A model generated the notes under the pieces. That model did no database searches, had not been told where the DNA came from, and was given only the letters and a program-made list of their open reading frames with translations. Positions 1 through 8,630 of a stretch of DNA of 64,000 nt are shown here, piece by piece. Source of the DNA: an uncultured Gemmiger sp. (GTDB lineage Bacteria > Bacillota > Clostridia > Oscillospirales > Ruminococcaceae); NCBI GenBank assembly GCA_944388245.1, contig CALXIA010000003.1, positions 24,805 through 88,804 of the forward strand. The letters are read 5' to 3'. Both the position numbers and the translations under genes were made by a program. The number at the start of each line of letters is the position of its first letter. The stretch's first letter is position 1.

Positions 1-911
1 AGTTCGTGGACATCGCGGGGCTGGTGAAGGGCGCCTCCAAGGGGGAGGGTCTGGGCAACAAGTTCCTGGGCAATATCCGGGAATGTGACGCCATCGTGCA
101 TGTGGTGCGCTGCTTTGAGGGCACCGACATCGTGCATGTGGAGGGCAGGGTGGACCCGCTGCGGGACATCGAGACCATCGACACCGAACTGATCTTGAGC
201 GATCTGGAGGTGGTGGAGAACCGGGCCGCCCGGCTGGCCAAGGCGGGCAAGACCGGCGACAAGAAGGCCGCCGCGGCCGCCCAGTGGCTGGAGGGGCTGG
301 CCGCCCATCTGGGCGAGGGCAAGAACGCCCGCACCTTCTCGCTGGAGGAGGCGGACGAGGAGGTGCTCAAGCTGGTCAAGGAGATGGGCCTGCTGACCGC
401 AAAGCCGGTGATCTACGCCGCCAACATGAGCGAGGACGACCTGATGGAGGGGATGGACGAGAACTCCCATTATCAGGCGGTGCGCAAGCTGGCCGAGGCG
501 GAGGGGGCCCAGTGCATCCCCATCTGCGCCAAGACCGAGGAGGATATCGCGGACCTGTCGGCGGAGGAGAAGAAGGCGTTTCTGGCCGAGATGGGCATCA
601 GCGCCACGGGTCTGGACAACCTGATCCAGGCCAGCTACACCCTGCTGGGGCTGATCAGCTTCCTCACCGACGGCAAGAAGGAGTGCCGCGCCTGGACCAT
701 CAAGCGGGGCACCCGGGCGCCCCAGGCGGCGGGCAAGATCCACTCGGATTTTGAGCGGGGCTTCATCCGGGCCAGCGTGGTGGCCTACGAGGATTTCGCC
801 GCCTGCGGCTACAGCATGGCCAACGTGAAGGCCAAGGGCCTGCAGCGCACCGAGGGCAAGGAGTATGTGGTGCAGGACGGGGATATCATCGAGTTCCTGT
901 TCAATGTGTAA
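1..911 (+). CDS. ychF: Redox-regulated ATPase YchF, C-terminal part (5' end outside window)
   Basis: Partial gene: reading frame is open from base 3 and the N-terminus lies upstream of the window. YchF is an Obg-family P-loop protein that prefers ATP and binds the ribosome. The visible part opens with the switch II/G3 motif [20 protein letters not shown], continues through the helical coiled-coil insertion (about residues 60-110 of the fragment) and ends in a TGS domain with the typical [20 protein letters not shown] and a C-terminal [11 protein letters not shown]. About 300 residues are present of the usual ~365. The stop is 13 bases before the ATG of the nucleosidase gene, so the two are probably cotranscribed. 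Identification is secure. Confidence 0.95.
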   Translation, partial: FVDIAGLVKGASKGEGLGNKFLGNIRECDAIVHVVRCFEGTDIVHVEGRVDPLRDIETIDTELILSDLEVVENRAARLAKAGKTGDKKAAAAAQWLEGLAAHLGEGKNARTFSLEEADEEVLKLVKEMGLLTAKPVIYAANMSEDDLMEGMDENSHYQAVRKLAEAEGAQCIPICAKTEEDIADLSAEEKKAFLAEMGISATGLDNLIQASYTLLGLISFLTDGKKECRAWTIKRGTRAPQAAGKIHSDFERGFIRASVVAYEDFAACGYSMANVKAKGLQRTEGKEYVVQDGDIIEFLFNV

Positions 912-924
912 GGAGGGCGCGGCA

Positions 925-1527
925 ATGGCGGTATACGGTATCCTGGGGGCCATGCCCGACGAGGTGGCCCAGCTGTGCGACCGGCTGACCGGCCTAACGG
1001 CGGAGACCTACGCCGGGGTGGAGTATCACAAGGGCGCGCTGGGGGACAAGCAGGTGGTGGTCTGCTGCGCGGGCATGGGCAAGGCCAACGCGGCGGCCAC
1101 CGTGCAGGTGCTGATCACCCGGTACGGGGCGGATCACATCCTGTTTTCCGGTATCGCGGGGAATATGAGCAGCCAGATCGGCATTGGCGACGTGGTGGTG
1201 GGCCGCACGGTGGTGTACCACGACGCGGAGGATTCCATGATCGCCCAGAGCGCCCCGTTTTTGACCGAATATCCGGGCGACCCCGCCCTGGTGGACGCGG
1301 CGCTGTCCGCCTGCGCCCAGCTGGGGGTGAAGGCCATCGCGGGCAGGATCGCCACCGGCGACCGGTTCATCGGGGACAGCGCCTCCAAGGCGGACATCGC
1401 GGCCCGGGTGCATCCGGACTGTGTGGAGATGGAGGGCGCGGCGGTGATGCAGATCGCCGGGCGCAACGGGGTGCCCTGCGTGGTGCTGCGGGCCATGAGC
1501 GACAACGCCGACGAGGCCGGCCGGTAA
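925..1527 (+). CDS. mtnN: MTA/SAH nucleosidase, C-terminally truncated by an in-frame TAA
   Basis: Hydrolyses 5'-methylthioadenosine and S-adenosylhomocysteine to adenine plus thioribose or ribosylhomocysteine. The ATG at 925 is preceded by TAAGGAGGG overlapping the ychF stop; a more upstream in-frame start inside ychF is unlikely. Family motifs are present: GAMPDEV at the N-terminus (Glu13 equals E. coli Glu12), VEMEGAA near residue 172 and the MSD motif with catalytic Asp193. The frame stops with TAA at 1525-1527 after 200 codons, but the same frame continues with KLVAQQFSSESYVATATAIV and on to a TAA at 1609-1611. Read through, the protein would be 228 residues, the normal family length. 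The missing piece is the C-terminal helix. Either a real nonsense mutation or a sequence error. Confidence 0.85.
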   Translation: MAVYGILGAMPDEVAQLCDRLTGLTAETYAGVEYHKGALGDKQVVVCCAGMGKANAAATVQVLITRYGADHILFSGIAGNMSSQIGIGDVVVGRTVVYHDAEDSMIAQSAPFLTEYPGDPALVDAALSACAQLGVKAIAGRIATGDRFIGDSASKADIAARVHPDCVEMEGAAVMQIAGRNGVPCVVLRAMSDNADEAGR

Positions 1528-1672
1528 AAGCTGGTGGCGCAGCAGTTCAGCAGTGAGAGCTATGTGGCCACCGCCACCGCCATCGTGGCCCGGATGCTGA
1601 CCCTTTTATAACACACATCCCGCCGGGCGCGGCCCGGACAAATACCAAAAAAGGAAACGGAGAAGAAGAGAT

Positions 1673-2143
1673 ATGGTACGCATTACCATGGAAAACGGCA
1701 AGGTCATCGAACTGGAACTGGATGCCAAGGCGGCCCCGCTCACGGTGGAGAATTTCGAGAAGCTGGTGAAGGAAGGCTTTTATGACGGGCTGACCTTTCA
1801 TCGGGTGATCCCGGGCTTCATGATCCAGGGCGGCTGCCCGGAGGGCACCGGCATGGGCGGCCCGGGCTGGCACATCAAGGGGGAGTTCGCCGCCAACGGC
1901 GTGAACAATCCCATCAAGCATACCCGCGGCGTGATCAGCATGGCCCGCGCCCAGCATCCCGACAGCGCCGGCAGCCAGTTCTTCATCATGCATGAGGACG
2001 CCCCCCACCTGGACGGCAACTACGCCGCCTTCGGCCATGTGGTCTCCGGTATGGACGTGGTGGACGAGATCGCCGGCAGCCCCACCGATTTCCGGGATAA
2101 GCCCACCACCCCCGTGGTCATGAAGAAGGTCGAGATCGTGTGA
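1673..2143 (+). CDS. ppiB: Cyclophilin-type peptidyl-prolyl cis-trans isomerase
   Basis: Small single-domain cytoplasmic cyclophilin of 156 residues that isomerises X-Pro bonds during folding. The sequence has the complete core: [13 protein letters not shown] with catalytic Arg44, [16 protein letters not shown], and [18 protein letters not shown]. No signal peptide. The gene starts with ATG after a GGAGAAGAAGAG purine-rich ribosome binding region and stands alone; its stop is followed after one base by structured repeat element A, whose central hairpin should terminate transcription. The length matches short bacterial PpiB proteins. Confidence 0.96.
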   Translation: MVRITMENGKVIELELDAKAAPLTVENFEKLVKEGFYDGLTFHRVIPGFMIQGGCPEGTGMGGPGWHIKGEFAANGVNNPIKHTRGVISMARAQHPDSAGSQFFIMHEDAPHLDGNYAAFGHVVSGMDVVDEIAGSPTDFRDKPTTPVVMKKVEIV

Positions 2144-2144
2144 T

Positions 2145-2344
2145 GCCGATATGGGGGACCAGTCCCCCATACCCCCATCTGTCGGGCCGGAATACTCCGG
2201 CCCTCGGGAACCAATAAAATCAGGCCCGCGCTGAACCAAACGGTTTGGCGTGGGCCTTCTATTGTATTTACCCTATGGCCGGAGTATTCCGGCCATGTAT
2301 TCCGGGGGGTATGGGGGGATAGGTTCTATCCCCCCATATTGGCC
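2145..2344. repeat. Family 1 structured intergenic element A (two arms plus central terminator)
   Basis: Lies between the convergent ppiB and MATE genes. The left arm starts GCCGATATGGGGG and forms GGGGGACCAGTCCCCC followed by the hairpin GGGCCGGAATACTCCGGCCC. The centre (2222-2263) is a terminator: stem AGGCCCGCGC / GCGTGGGCCT, then TCTATT. The right arm is a related copy in opposite orientation, with GGCCGGAGTATTCCGGCC and a GGGGGGATAG hairpin, ending in ATTGGCC at the TAG stop of the MATE gene. Probably terminates both genes; origin as a spreading repeat is inferred from the eight other loci. Confidence 0.85.
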
Positions 2345-3741
2345 TACTTCGCCTGCCCTGCCCGCTGGCGCATCTCGGCGCGGATATGGCGGAAGGCCAC
2401 GGCGAAGGTGGAGGAAGTGACGGTGACGGCGGTCAGATCGGCCACCGGCTCGGCCAGGATGACCGCCAGCACCTTGTCCACCGGCAGCACGGCCGGCAGG
2501 ATATAGATCAGGGGGATCAGCAGGATCACCTTGCGCAGCAGGGCCAGAAACACGCTGATCCGGGCGCGGCTCAAAGCCACGAAGGTCTGCTGGCAGGCCA
2601 GCTGGGCGCCGAAGAACAGCGACCCGCTCATGAACACCCGCAGGCACCGCTGGGCGTAGGCGGAGAGTTCCGGCTGATCCAGGAAGATGGCCACCATCAC
2701 CCCCGGCCTGATAACGCACAACGCCCACAGGCTGATGGAATAGGTCAATGCGCTGATCAAAAGCAGCCGGAACGCCCTGGCCACCCGGGCCTCGTTGCCG
2801 GCGCCGTAGTTGTAGCTCACGATGGGCTGGCATCCCTGGCTCAGGCCGGTGAGCGGCAGCATCGAGAACTGCATCACGCTGATCAGCACCGTCATGGCGG
2901 CCACCGCGTCGTCGCCGCCCCAGGTGCGCATGCTGGTGTTGAAACAGACCGAGATGGCGCTCTCGGTCATCTGCATGATGAACGGGGACGCCCCCAGCCC
3001 GATGCAGGGCAGCAGCACCGAGGGCGAGATGCGCAGATTCGCCGCCCGGATGCGCAGATAGGTGGTTTTTCCGCAGAGGAAGGCCACCACCCACACGCAG
3101 GAGATTCCCTGGGAAATGATGGTGGCCCAGGCCGCGCCCGCCACCCCCATGTCGAACACAAAGATAAACACCGGGTCCAGCACGATGTTGCACACCGCCC
3201 CGATCAGCACCGTGAGCATCCCCATCCGGGCAAAGCCCTGGGCGTTGATAAAGGCGTTGAGCCCCAGCGCCAGCAGCACGAACACCGTGCCCATGGAATA
3301 GATCCGCATGTAACTCCAGGCGTAGCCGATGGTGGCCTCGCTGGCGCCGAACAGCCACAGCACCGGCTTGCCCCACAGCTGGAACGCCACCGTGAGCACC
3401 ACGCTGAGCCCCAGCATGGCGGCGGTGCAGTTGCCCAGGATCCGCTCGGCCATGGCCTTGTCGCCCTTGCCCATATAGATCGAGGCCCGGGGCGCGCCGC
3501 CCATGCTCACCAGCGCCGCGAAGGCCGAAAACATCATGATCACCGGCATCGCCACCCCCATGCCGGTCAGGGCGGCGGGCCCGATGTCCGGGATATGGCC
3601 GATGTACATCCGGTCCACCATATTGTACAGCAGATTGATCACCTGGGCCGTGATGGCCGGCAGCGCCAGCTGAAACAGCAGCCGGCCCACCGGCTCGGTG
3701 CCCAGATTCGGCTGCGCCGCCCCCGCGGGATGATGCGTCAT
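2344..3741 (-). CDS. MATE family multidrug efflux transporter
   Basis: Polytopic inner-membrane protein of 465 residues, about 12 predicted hydrophobic segments, in two homologous halves as in MATE/DinF-type Na+ or H+ antiporters. Typical stretches are GRLLFQLALPAITAQVINLL with NMVDRMYIG in the first half, and GLSQGCQPIVSYNYGAG in the second. The start at 3741 (MTHHPAG) follows GGAAAGGAAGGGG; a longer open frame to 3864 lacks a good ribosome binding site. A -10 (TATCAT, 3791-3796) and weak -35 (TTTACA, 3815-3820) lie upstream but overlap the terminator of the preceding gene. The stop codon is the first base triplet outside repeat element A. The substrate cannot be told from sequence. Confidence 0.93.
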   Translation of the reverse strand: MTHHPAGAAQPNLGTEPVGRLLFQLALPAITAQVINLLYNMVDRMYIGHIPDIGPAALTGMGVAMPVIMMFSAFAALVSMGGAPRASIYMGKGDKAMAERILGNCTAAMLGLSVVLTVAFQLWGKPVLWLFGASEATIGYAWSYMRIYSMGTVFVLLALGLNAFINAQGFARMGMLTVLIGAVCNIVLDPVFIFVFDMGVAGAAWATIISQGISCVWVVAFLCGKTTYLRIRAANLRISPSVLLPCIGLGASPFIMQMTESAISVCFNTSMRTWGGDDAVAAMTVLISVMQFSMLPLTGLSQGCQPIVSYNYGAGNEARVARAFRLLLISALTYSISLWALCVIRPGVMVAIFLDQPELSAYAQRCLRVFMSGSLFFGAQLACQQTFVALSRARISVFLALLRKVILLIPLIYILPAVLPVDKVLAVILAEPVADLTAVTVTSSTFAVAFRHIRAEMRQRAGQAK

Positions 3742-3800
3742 GGGTCGTTCCCCTTCCTTTCCCGCGGGATGGCCGCGGCGTTCTGTCTGTATGATACCGC

Positions 3801-3827
3801 AAAAAGAGCCGCCCTGTAAAGGGCGGC
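3801..3827 (-). terminator. Rho-independent terminator of the 3869-4312 gene
   Basis: On the minus strand a GCCGCCC / GGGCGGC stem with loop TTTACA is followed by TCTTTTT. It sits 40 bases after the stop codon of the hypothetical gene and upstream of the MATE start. Confidence 0.85.
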
Positions 3828-3841
3828 CCCGCCAAATCCGG

Positions 3842-3853
3842 ACAAACGTTTCC
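3842..3853. promoter_or_regulatory. LacI/CcpA-type operator-like site
   Basis: The palindrome AAACGTTT lies within ACAAACGTTTCC, in the short gap between the hypothetical gene and its terminator. It resembles the sites at 37558-37569 and 38929-38940. Because it lies in a 3' untranslated stretch this copy may be fortuitous. Confidence 0.35.
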
Positions 3854-3868
3854 GTTTGCCCCACATCC

Positions 3869-4312
3869 TTATAAATAGGCCTTGTACATCTCGGTGCTGG
3901 CCTCCTGGAACCGCAGCAGTTCGTCGGCCATCTCCTTGGCGCCCACGCTGGCCTGCGGGTAGGCGTTCTGGGCCTTGACCACGTCCATGACCCCCTGGTT
4001 GCTGCCCTCGGTGAGCATCTGCGCCAGCGCCCCGGTGGAGTGGTCCATCAGGGTGCGGCCCTTGATGCCCGCTTTGGCCATCGCCTTGGCCATGGTGCTC
4101 TGGCCCCGGCTCTCGGCCCCGCAGGCCGCCAGCGCGGTGTGGGCCTTCTGGTTCAGCCGCCGGTACTCCTTCTGCTGCTTGAGCATCCGGGCCCGGAACT
4201 CCCGGTCCTGGGCGTAGGGCATCAGCTGCGCCAGGGCGTTCTTGCCCATCTCGGTGTTGCGCACGATCTCCTGCAGCAGCGCCTCGTTGTCGCTTACATG
4301 TTCCTGTTTCAC
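3869..4312 (-). CDS. Conserved hypothetical helical protein
   Basis: Predicted cytoplasmic protein of 147 residues, almost entirely amphipathic alpha-helix, without signal peptide or membrane segment. The first part (ALLQEIVRNTEMGKNALAQL) and the middle (MAKAMAKAGIKGRTLMDHST) resemble a small protein common in Clostridia for which I know no function; the arrangement recalls a helical bundle of the ferritin-like type but no metal-binding EXXH pairs are visible. Monocistronic: its own terminator follows at 3801-3827. Start ATG at 4312 follows GAAAGGGGGAAAC. Confidence 0.75.
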   Translation of the reverse strand: MKQEHVSDNEALLQEIVRNTEMGKNALAQLMPYAQDREFRARMLKQQKEYRRLNQKAHTALAACGAESRGQSTMAKAMAKAGIKGRTLMDHSTGALAQMLTEGSNQGVMDVVKAQNAYPQASVGAKEMADELLRFQEASTEMYKAYL

Positions 4313-4397
4313 GGTTTGTTTCCCCCTTTCGCCCGATTTCGGGCTTTGGGGACAGTATGCCCGTTTCGCCGCGCCGCTATTCGCGAAAAACGCCCCG

Positions 4398-6029
4398 TCA
4401 GGTCACCTTCCGGCGGGCGGCGCCTTTGCCCCGGGCCGCCGGGGCCGCCTTGGCGGCCTGCCGGGCCGGCCGGGCGGGCTTTGCCTTGGGCGCGGGCTTC
4501 TCCTCCTGCTGTGCCGCCGGCGCTTTGCCCGGCTCGCACCGGCCGAACAGGGCGCACCTTTCCCGGATATGGGCCGCCAGCGCCCCGGTCAGCGCCCCGG
4601 CCGGGCAGCGCCAGCTCCAGTTTTCCGCCTGCAGGCGGCCGGGGCAGTTGATCCGCGCCTCGGCCCCCAGGCCCAGCCAGTCCGCCAGGGGGATCACCGC
4701 CAGCCGGGCCGGGCTGGCCAGCGCCCCCCGCAAAAAGCCCTCGGTCAGCCCTTCCCGGGTGTTCAGCCCGAAATACGCCTTCGCCATTGCCACCTCCGCC
4801 TTGCCGGCGGTGGCCAGCCAGTCGGCGGCGGTGGTGTTGTCGTGGGTGCCCGGATACACCACGCAGTTCTCGGTGTAGTTGTGGGGCAGATACTCGTTGT
4901 CCGCCCCGCCGCTGAAGGCAAACTGCAGCACCTTCATCCCCGGCAGCCCGGTCTCCCGCAGCAGCCGGCGCACACTGTCGAACAGCTCGCCCAAATCCTC
5001 CGCCACGATGGGCAGCCGCGGCCCGAAAGCCCGCTCCATCTCCCGGAAAAAGTCCAGCCCCGGGCCCTGCTCCCATTTCCCGGTGCGGGCGGTGGCCGCG
5101 TCGGCCGGGATGGCGTAGTAGGTGTCGAAGGCGCGGAAATGGTCGATCCGCACAATGTCGTACAGTTCCAGCGCGTGGCCCAGCCGCCGTTTCCACCAGG
5201 CATAGCCGGTCCGTTTCTGATAGGCCCAGTCGTAGAGCGGGTTGCCCCACAGCTGGCCGTCGGCGCTGAAATAATCCGGCGGGCAGCCCGCCACCCGGGT
5301 GGGTTCGCCCTCCGCGTTGGTCTCGAACAATTCGCTGCCCGCCCAGGCGTCGGCGGAATCCGCCGCCGCGTAGATGGGGATATCCCCCAGGATCTTCACG
5401 CCCCGGTCGTTGGCGTACTGCCGCAGCGCCCGCCATTGGCCGTCAAACAGATACTGCACAAACTTCCAGAACTCGATCCGGTCGGCGTGGGCGGCGCGGA
5501 ATTCCTCCAGCGCCGCGGCCTCCCGCCGGCGCAGAGCCAGCGGCCAGGCCCGCCAGGGCGCCATGTCGTTGGCCTCCTTGACGGTCATGTAGAGGGCGTA
5601 GTCCTCCAGCCAGGCCTCGTTGCCGAAACAGAACCGGTACCAGTCGTCCGGGTAGGGGGTCTCGTAGCCGGGCACCGGCCGCTGGGTGCGCCAGCGCTGC
5701 CAGGCCCGCTCCAGCACCGCCAGCCGGGTGGTGTAGAGCAGCCCGTAGTTCACCCGCCCGGCGGGCAGCGGCGCGCACTCCGCCTCGGTGAGCAGCCCCT
5801 GCGCTTTCAGCGTTTCCAGGTCAATGAAATAGGGATTCCCCGCGAAGGCCGAACAGCTCTGGTAGGGGCTGTCCCCGTAGCCGGTGGGGCTCAAGGGCAG
5901 GATCTGCCACACCTGCTGGCCCGCCGCCGCCAGAAAATCCACGAACTGCCGGGCCTGCGCGCCCAGGCTGCCGATGCCCTGGGGCCCCGGCAGGGCCGAC
6001 ACCGGCATCAGAATACCGCATTGCCGCAT
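4398..6029 (-). CDS. malQ: 4-alpha-glucanotransferase (amylomaltase, GH77) with basic C-terminal tail
   Basis: Transfers alpha-1,4-glucan segments between maltodextrins in glycogen and maltodextrin metabolism. GH77 signatures are complete: ILPLSPTGYGDSPYQSCSAF near residue 45, nucleophile Asp296 in DIVRIDHFRAF, acid/base Glu344 in IVAEDLG and Asp397 in YPGTHDNTT. The catalytic region ends near residue 500; the last ~40 residues are a lysine/alanine/proline-rich tail (KPAPKAKPARPARQAAKAAP) not part of GH77. Start ATG at 6029 follows AAAGGAGCG. A -10 TATAAT (6064-6069, minus) with a weak TGGAAA at 6087-6092 is the probable promoter, divergent from the GNAT gene. Confidence 0.95.
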   Translation of the reverse strand: MRQCGILMPVSALPGPQGIGSLGAQARQFVDFLAAAGQQVWQILPLSPTGYGDSPYQSCSAFAGNPYFIDLETLKAQGLLTEAECAPLPAGRVNYGLLYTTRLAVLERAWQRWRTQRPVPGYETPYPDDWYRFCFGNEAWLEDYALYMTVKEANDMAPWRAWPLALRRREAAALEEFRAAHADRIEFWKFVQYLFDGQWRALRQYANDRGVKILGDIPIYAAADSADAWAGSELFETNAEGEPTRVAGCPPDYFSADGQLWGNPLYDWAYQKRTGYAWWKRRLGHALELYDIVRIDHFRAFDTYYAIPADAATARTGKWEQGPGLDFFREMERAFGPRLPIVAEDLGELFDSVRRLLRETGLPGMKVLQFAFSGGADNEYLPHNYTENCVVYPGTHDNTTAADWLATAGKAEVAMAKAYFGLNTREGLTEGFLRGALASPARLAVIPLADWLGLGAEARINCPGRLQAENWSWRCPAGALTGALAAHIRERCALFGRCEPGKAPAAQQEEKPAPKAKPARPARQAAKAAPAARGKGAARRKVT

Positions 6030-6063
6030 CTCTCACACGCTCCTTTGTGGGATGTTTGCCTCT

Positions 6064-6092
6064 ATTATACCGCGGCGGGGCGCGGTTTTCCA
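6064..6092 (-). promoter_or_regulatory. Probable malQ promoter
   Basis: TATAAT at 6064-6069 on the minus strand, 17 bases from a poor -35 (TGGAAA). The -10 is perfect, 35 bases before the malQ start. Confidence 0.55.
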
Positions 6093-6110
6093 CTGTTTTG
6101 CGCGCCGGCG

Positions 6111-6139
6111 TGGACAAGCCGCGCGCCGGGGCGTATAAT
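6111..6139 (+). promoter_or_regulatory. Promoter of the GNAT-alaX pair
   Basis: TGGACA, 17 bases, TATAAT, ending 55 bases before the ATG at 6195. Confidence 0.75.
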
Positions 6140-6194
6140 AGTATTCATACGGGCCGCGCGCCCGTATCATTTTGGGATGAGGGAGAGATTGGGA

Positions 6195-6680
6195 ATGAAC
6201 GAACCGAAACTGACGGTGCGCCGGGCCGCACCCCGCGACCTGCCCCGCCTGCACGAACTGTTGGGCCAGGTGGCCGAGGTGCATCACAAGGGCCGGCCGG
6301 ACCTGTTCAAGGCCGGGCAGCGCAAGTATACCGACGAGCAGCTGCTGGAGATTCTGGCGGACGATACCCGCCCGGTGCTGGCGGCGGTGAACGACCAGGA
6401 CGTGCTGCAGGGCTACGCCTTCTGCGTTTTCAAGCAGTCTGTAAACGACAACATCATGACCGATATCCGCACCCTGTACATCGACGATCTGTGTGTGGAC
6501 GAGGCCTGCCGGGGCCAGCATGTGGGCACCCTGCTGTACAACGCGGTGCTGGACTACGCCCGGGCCCACGGCTGCTACAACGTGACCCTAAACGTGTGGA
6601 GCTGCAATACCAGCGCCCAGAAGTTCTACGAGGCCCGGGGCCTTGTGCCCCAGAAGATCGGCATGGAGGTCATTCTGTGA
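6195..6680 (+). CDS. GNAT family N-acetyltransferase
   Basis: 161-residue single-domain GNAT protein that should transfer an acetyl group from acetyl-CoA to an unknown amine. The N-terminus LTVRRAAPRDLPRLHELL is typical; motif A, which binds the CoA pyrophosphate, reads DLCVDEACRGQHVGTLLYNA (Q/RxxGxG/A type, slightly degenerate). The C-terminus NVWSCNTSAQKFYEARGL is the usual motif B. A much longer open frame upstream runs antisense through malQ and is not real; the ATG at 6195 lies downstream of a good promoter. The TGA overlaps the GTG of the next gene (GTGA), so translation of the two is probably coupled. Confidence 0.9.
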   Translation: MNEPKLTVRRAAPRDLPRLHELLGQVAEVHHKGRPDLFKAGQRKYTDEQLLEILADDTRPVLAAVNDQDVLQGYAFCVFKQSVNDNIMTDIRTLYIDDLCVDEACRGQHVGTLLYNAVLDYARAHGCYNVTLNVWSCNTSAQKFYEARGLVPQKIGMEVIL

Positions 6681-7849
6681 AGGAGGACCGGCTGTATTAT
6701 GCGGACCCGTTCCGCACCGAATTTTCCGCCCGGGTGACCGGCTGCGAGCCGGACGGGGACGCCTGGGCTGTGACCCTGGACGCCACCGCCTTTTACCCGG
6801 AGGGGGGCGGCCAGCCCGCCGACGCCGGGGTGCTGGGCGGCGCGCGGGTGCTGGACGTGCAGGAGCGGCAGGGCCGGGTGGTGCACACCACCGACCGGCC
6901 GCTGCCGGTGGGCAGCACGGTGGAGGGGGTCATTGACTGGCCCCGCCGGCTGGACCACATGGAGCAGCACACCGGCGAACACATCCTGAGCGGCACGCTG
7001 CACCGGCTGTACGGCGCGGAGAATGTGGGCTTCCACATCGGGCCGGACACGGTGCGGATGGACATGAGCCTGCCTTTGACCGACGAACAGCTGGCCCAGG
7101 CGGAGCGGCAGGCCAACGAGGCGGTGCGCCGGGATCTGCCGGTGATCGCCTCCTGGCCCAGCCCGGACAAGCTGGCCGCCACCGAATACCGCAGCAAGAA
7201 GGCGCTGGAAGGGCCGGTGCGGCTGATCACGGTGCCCGAGACCGACTGCTGCGCCTGCTGCGGCACCCATCTGACCCGGTCGGGGCAGGTGGGGCTGATC
7301 GCCATTGTGAGCGCCCAGCCCTACAAGGGCGGGGTGCGGCTGGCGGTGGTCTGCGGCGGCCGGGCGGCGGCCTGGGCGCAGCGGCTGGCACAGCAGGCCC
7401 ACGCGGTGAGCGGGCTGCTGAGCGCCCCGGCCGACGCGCTCACCGAGGCGGTGCAGCGGCAGGCGGCCCAGGCGGCCCGGCTGCGGGAACAGCTGGCCGA
7501 GGCCCGCAACGCCTGGTTCGGCCTGCTGGCGCGGCAGGTGGGCGAACAGGACGCGCCCTGCCTGTGCCTGCCGGACCTGGCGGGGGACGAGCTGCGCCGC
7601 TGCGCGCTGGCGCTGGCGGCGCGGACCGAACGGCCCTGCGGGGTGTTCAGCCCGGGGGAGGGGGATACCCTTCACTACGCGCTGGTGTGGACCGGCGGGG
7701 ATTCCGCCGGGCTGTGCCGGGAGATGAACGGGGCCTTTGCCGGGCGGGGCGGCGGGCGGCCGCCGCTGGCCCAGGGCAGCCTGCACGGGGAGTTTGCCGC
7801 GGTGCAGGGCTGGTTCGCGGCCCGGTGCGACGAGAGTTTCAACCACTGA
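6677..7849 (+). CDS. AlaX-type alanyl-tRNA editing protein
   Basis: Free-standing homologue of the editing and C-Ala parts of alanyl-tRNA synthetase; such proteins hydrolyse Ser-tRNA(Ala) mischarges. It has 390 residues, the long AlaX form. Zinc ligands are visible: His98 and His102 in HTGEHILSG, and Cys194/His198 in ACCGTHL. The N-terminal FYPEGGGQPADAG is the conserved glycine-rich motif of the family. Residues after ~215 are a helical stretch and a DHHA1-like end with GRGGGRPPLAQGS. The GTG start at 6677 overlaps the GNAT stop; the ribosome binding site must lie inside the GNAT gene. Coupling to an acetyltransferase is odd and may hint at a tRNA- or amino acid-related substrate for it. Confidence 0.9.
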   Translation: MKEDRLYYADPFRTEFSARVTGCEPDGDAWAVTLDATAFYPEGGGQPADAGVLGGARVLDVQERQGRVVHTTDRPLPVGSTVEGVIDWPRRLDHMEQHTGEHILSGTLHRLYGAENVGFHIGPDTVRMDMSLPLTDEQLAQAERQANEAVRRDLPVIASWPSPDKLAATEYRSKKALEGPVRLITVPETDCCACCGTHLTRSGQVGLIAIVSAQPYKGGVRLAVVCGGRAAAWAQRLAQQAHAVSGLLSAPADALTEAVQRQAAQAARLREQLAEARNAWFGLLARQVGEQDAPCLCLPDLAGDELRRCALALAARTERPCGVFSPGEGDTLHYALVWTGGDSAGLCREMNGAFAGRGGGRPPLAQGSLHGEFAAVQGWFAARCDESFNH

Positions 7850-7874
7850 TCGATACACGGAGGAACACCCATCT

Positions 7875-8624
7875 ATGCGGATGCGATTCAAACCCTATGC
7901 CCGGCCGGAACTGCTGGCCAGCCCCCTGCACGCCCACGACCCGATGGCCAACCGGGGCCGCTGGCACCGGGCCTACGCCCGGCCGGACCAGCCGCTGCAT
8001 CTGGAACTGGGATGCGGCAAGGGGGGATTTCTGGCGCAGCTGGCGCCCCGGCATCCCCAGGTCAACTATCTGGGCATCGACATCACCGACAAGGTGCTGA
8101 TCCTGGCCAAGCGCAAGCTGGAGGCGGCCTATGCCGCGGCGGGGCTGCCGGCGGACAACGTGCAGATCGCCAGCCTGGACATTGAGCGGATCCTGAACGC
8201 CTTTGCGCCCGAGGACACGGTGGAACGCATCTACATCAATTTCTGCAATCCCTGGGACAAGAAGGCCGGGCACCGCAAGCACCGGCTGACCCATACCCGG
8301 CAGCTGGCGCTTTACCGGCAGTTTCTCGCGCCGGGGGCCGAGATCTGGTTCAAGACCGACGACGACGGTCTGTTTGAGGACAGCCTGACCTATTTCGCGG
8401 AGGCGGGGTTCGCCGTGCGGTGGATGACCCGGGACCTGCACGCCGACGAGCCGGACTGGAACATCCGCACCGAGCACGAAGCGATGTTCACCGCCATGGG
8501 CATCCCCACCAAGGCCCTGATCGCCGTGATGCAGCCCGCCGACGAGGCGGAGGTCGCCCGCGCCGCCCAGGCCCGGGTGGCCGCCGAGAAACACCTGGGC
8601 CGGGTGCTGAACGGCGAAGGGTGA
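7875..8624 (+). CDS. trmB: tRNA (guanine-N7-)-methyltransferase TrmB
   Basis: SAM-dependent enzyme that makes m7G46 in tRNA variable loops. 249 residues. The SAM-binding motif is LELGCGKGGFLAQLA near residue 42; NFCNPWDKKAGHRKHRL near 130 corresponds to the family signature NFxDPWpKxxHxKRRL, and FKTDDDGLFEDSL follows. Start ATG at 7875 has CACGGAGGAACACC upstream; the longer open frame overlapping the alaX end is not needed. It is 25 bases downstream of alaX, probably the last gene of that transcript, because repeat element B with a strong terminator follows immediately. Confidence 0.95.
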   Translation: MRMRFKPYARPELLASPLHAHDPMANRGRWHRAYARPDQPLHLELGCGKGGFLAQLAPRHPQVNYLGIDITDKVLILAKRKLEAAYAAAGLPADNVQIASLDIERILNAFAPEDTVERIYINFCNPWDKKAGHRKHRLTHTRQLALYRQFLAPGAEIWFKTDDDGLFEDSLTYFAEAGFAVRWMTRDLHADEPDWNIRTEHEAMFTAMGIPTKALIAVMQPADEAEVARAAQARVAAEKHLGRVLNGEG

Positions 8625-8630
8625 GGGAAG

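Noticed and set aside
865-924. Upstream start for the nucleosidase gene inside ychF
   Set aside because: It would add 20 residues ([11 protein letters not shown]...) unrelated to the family; the ATG at 925 has a perfect ribosome binding site.
2145-2344. Family 1 elements as insertion sequences
   Set aside because: No transposase frame, no consistent terminal inverted repeat with target duplication visible; at most non-autonomous elements.
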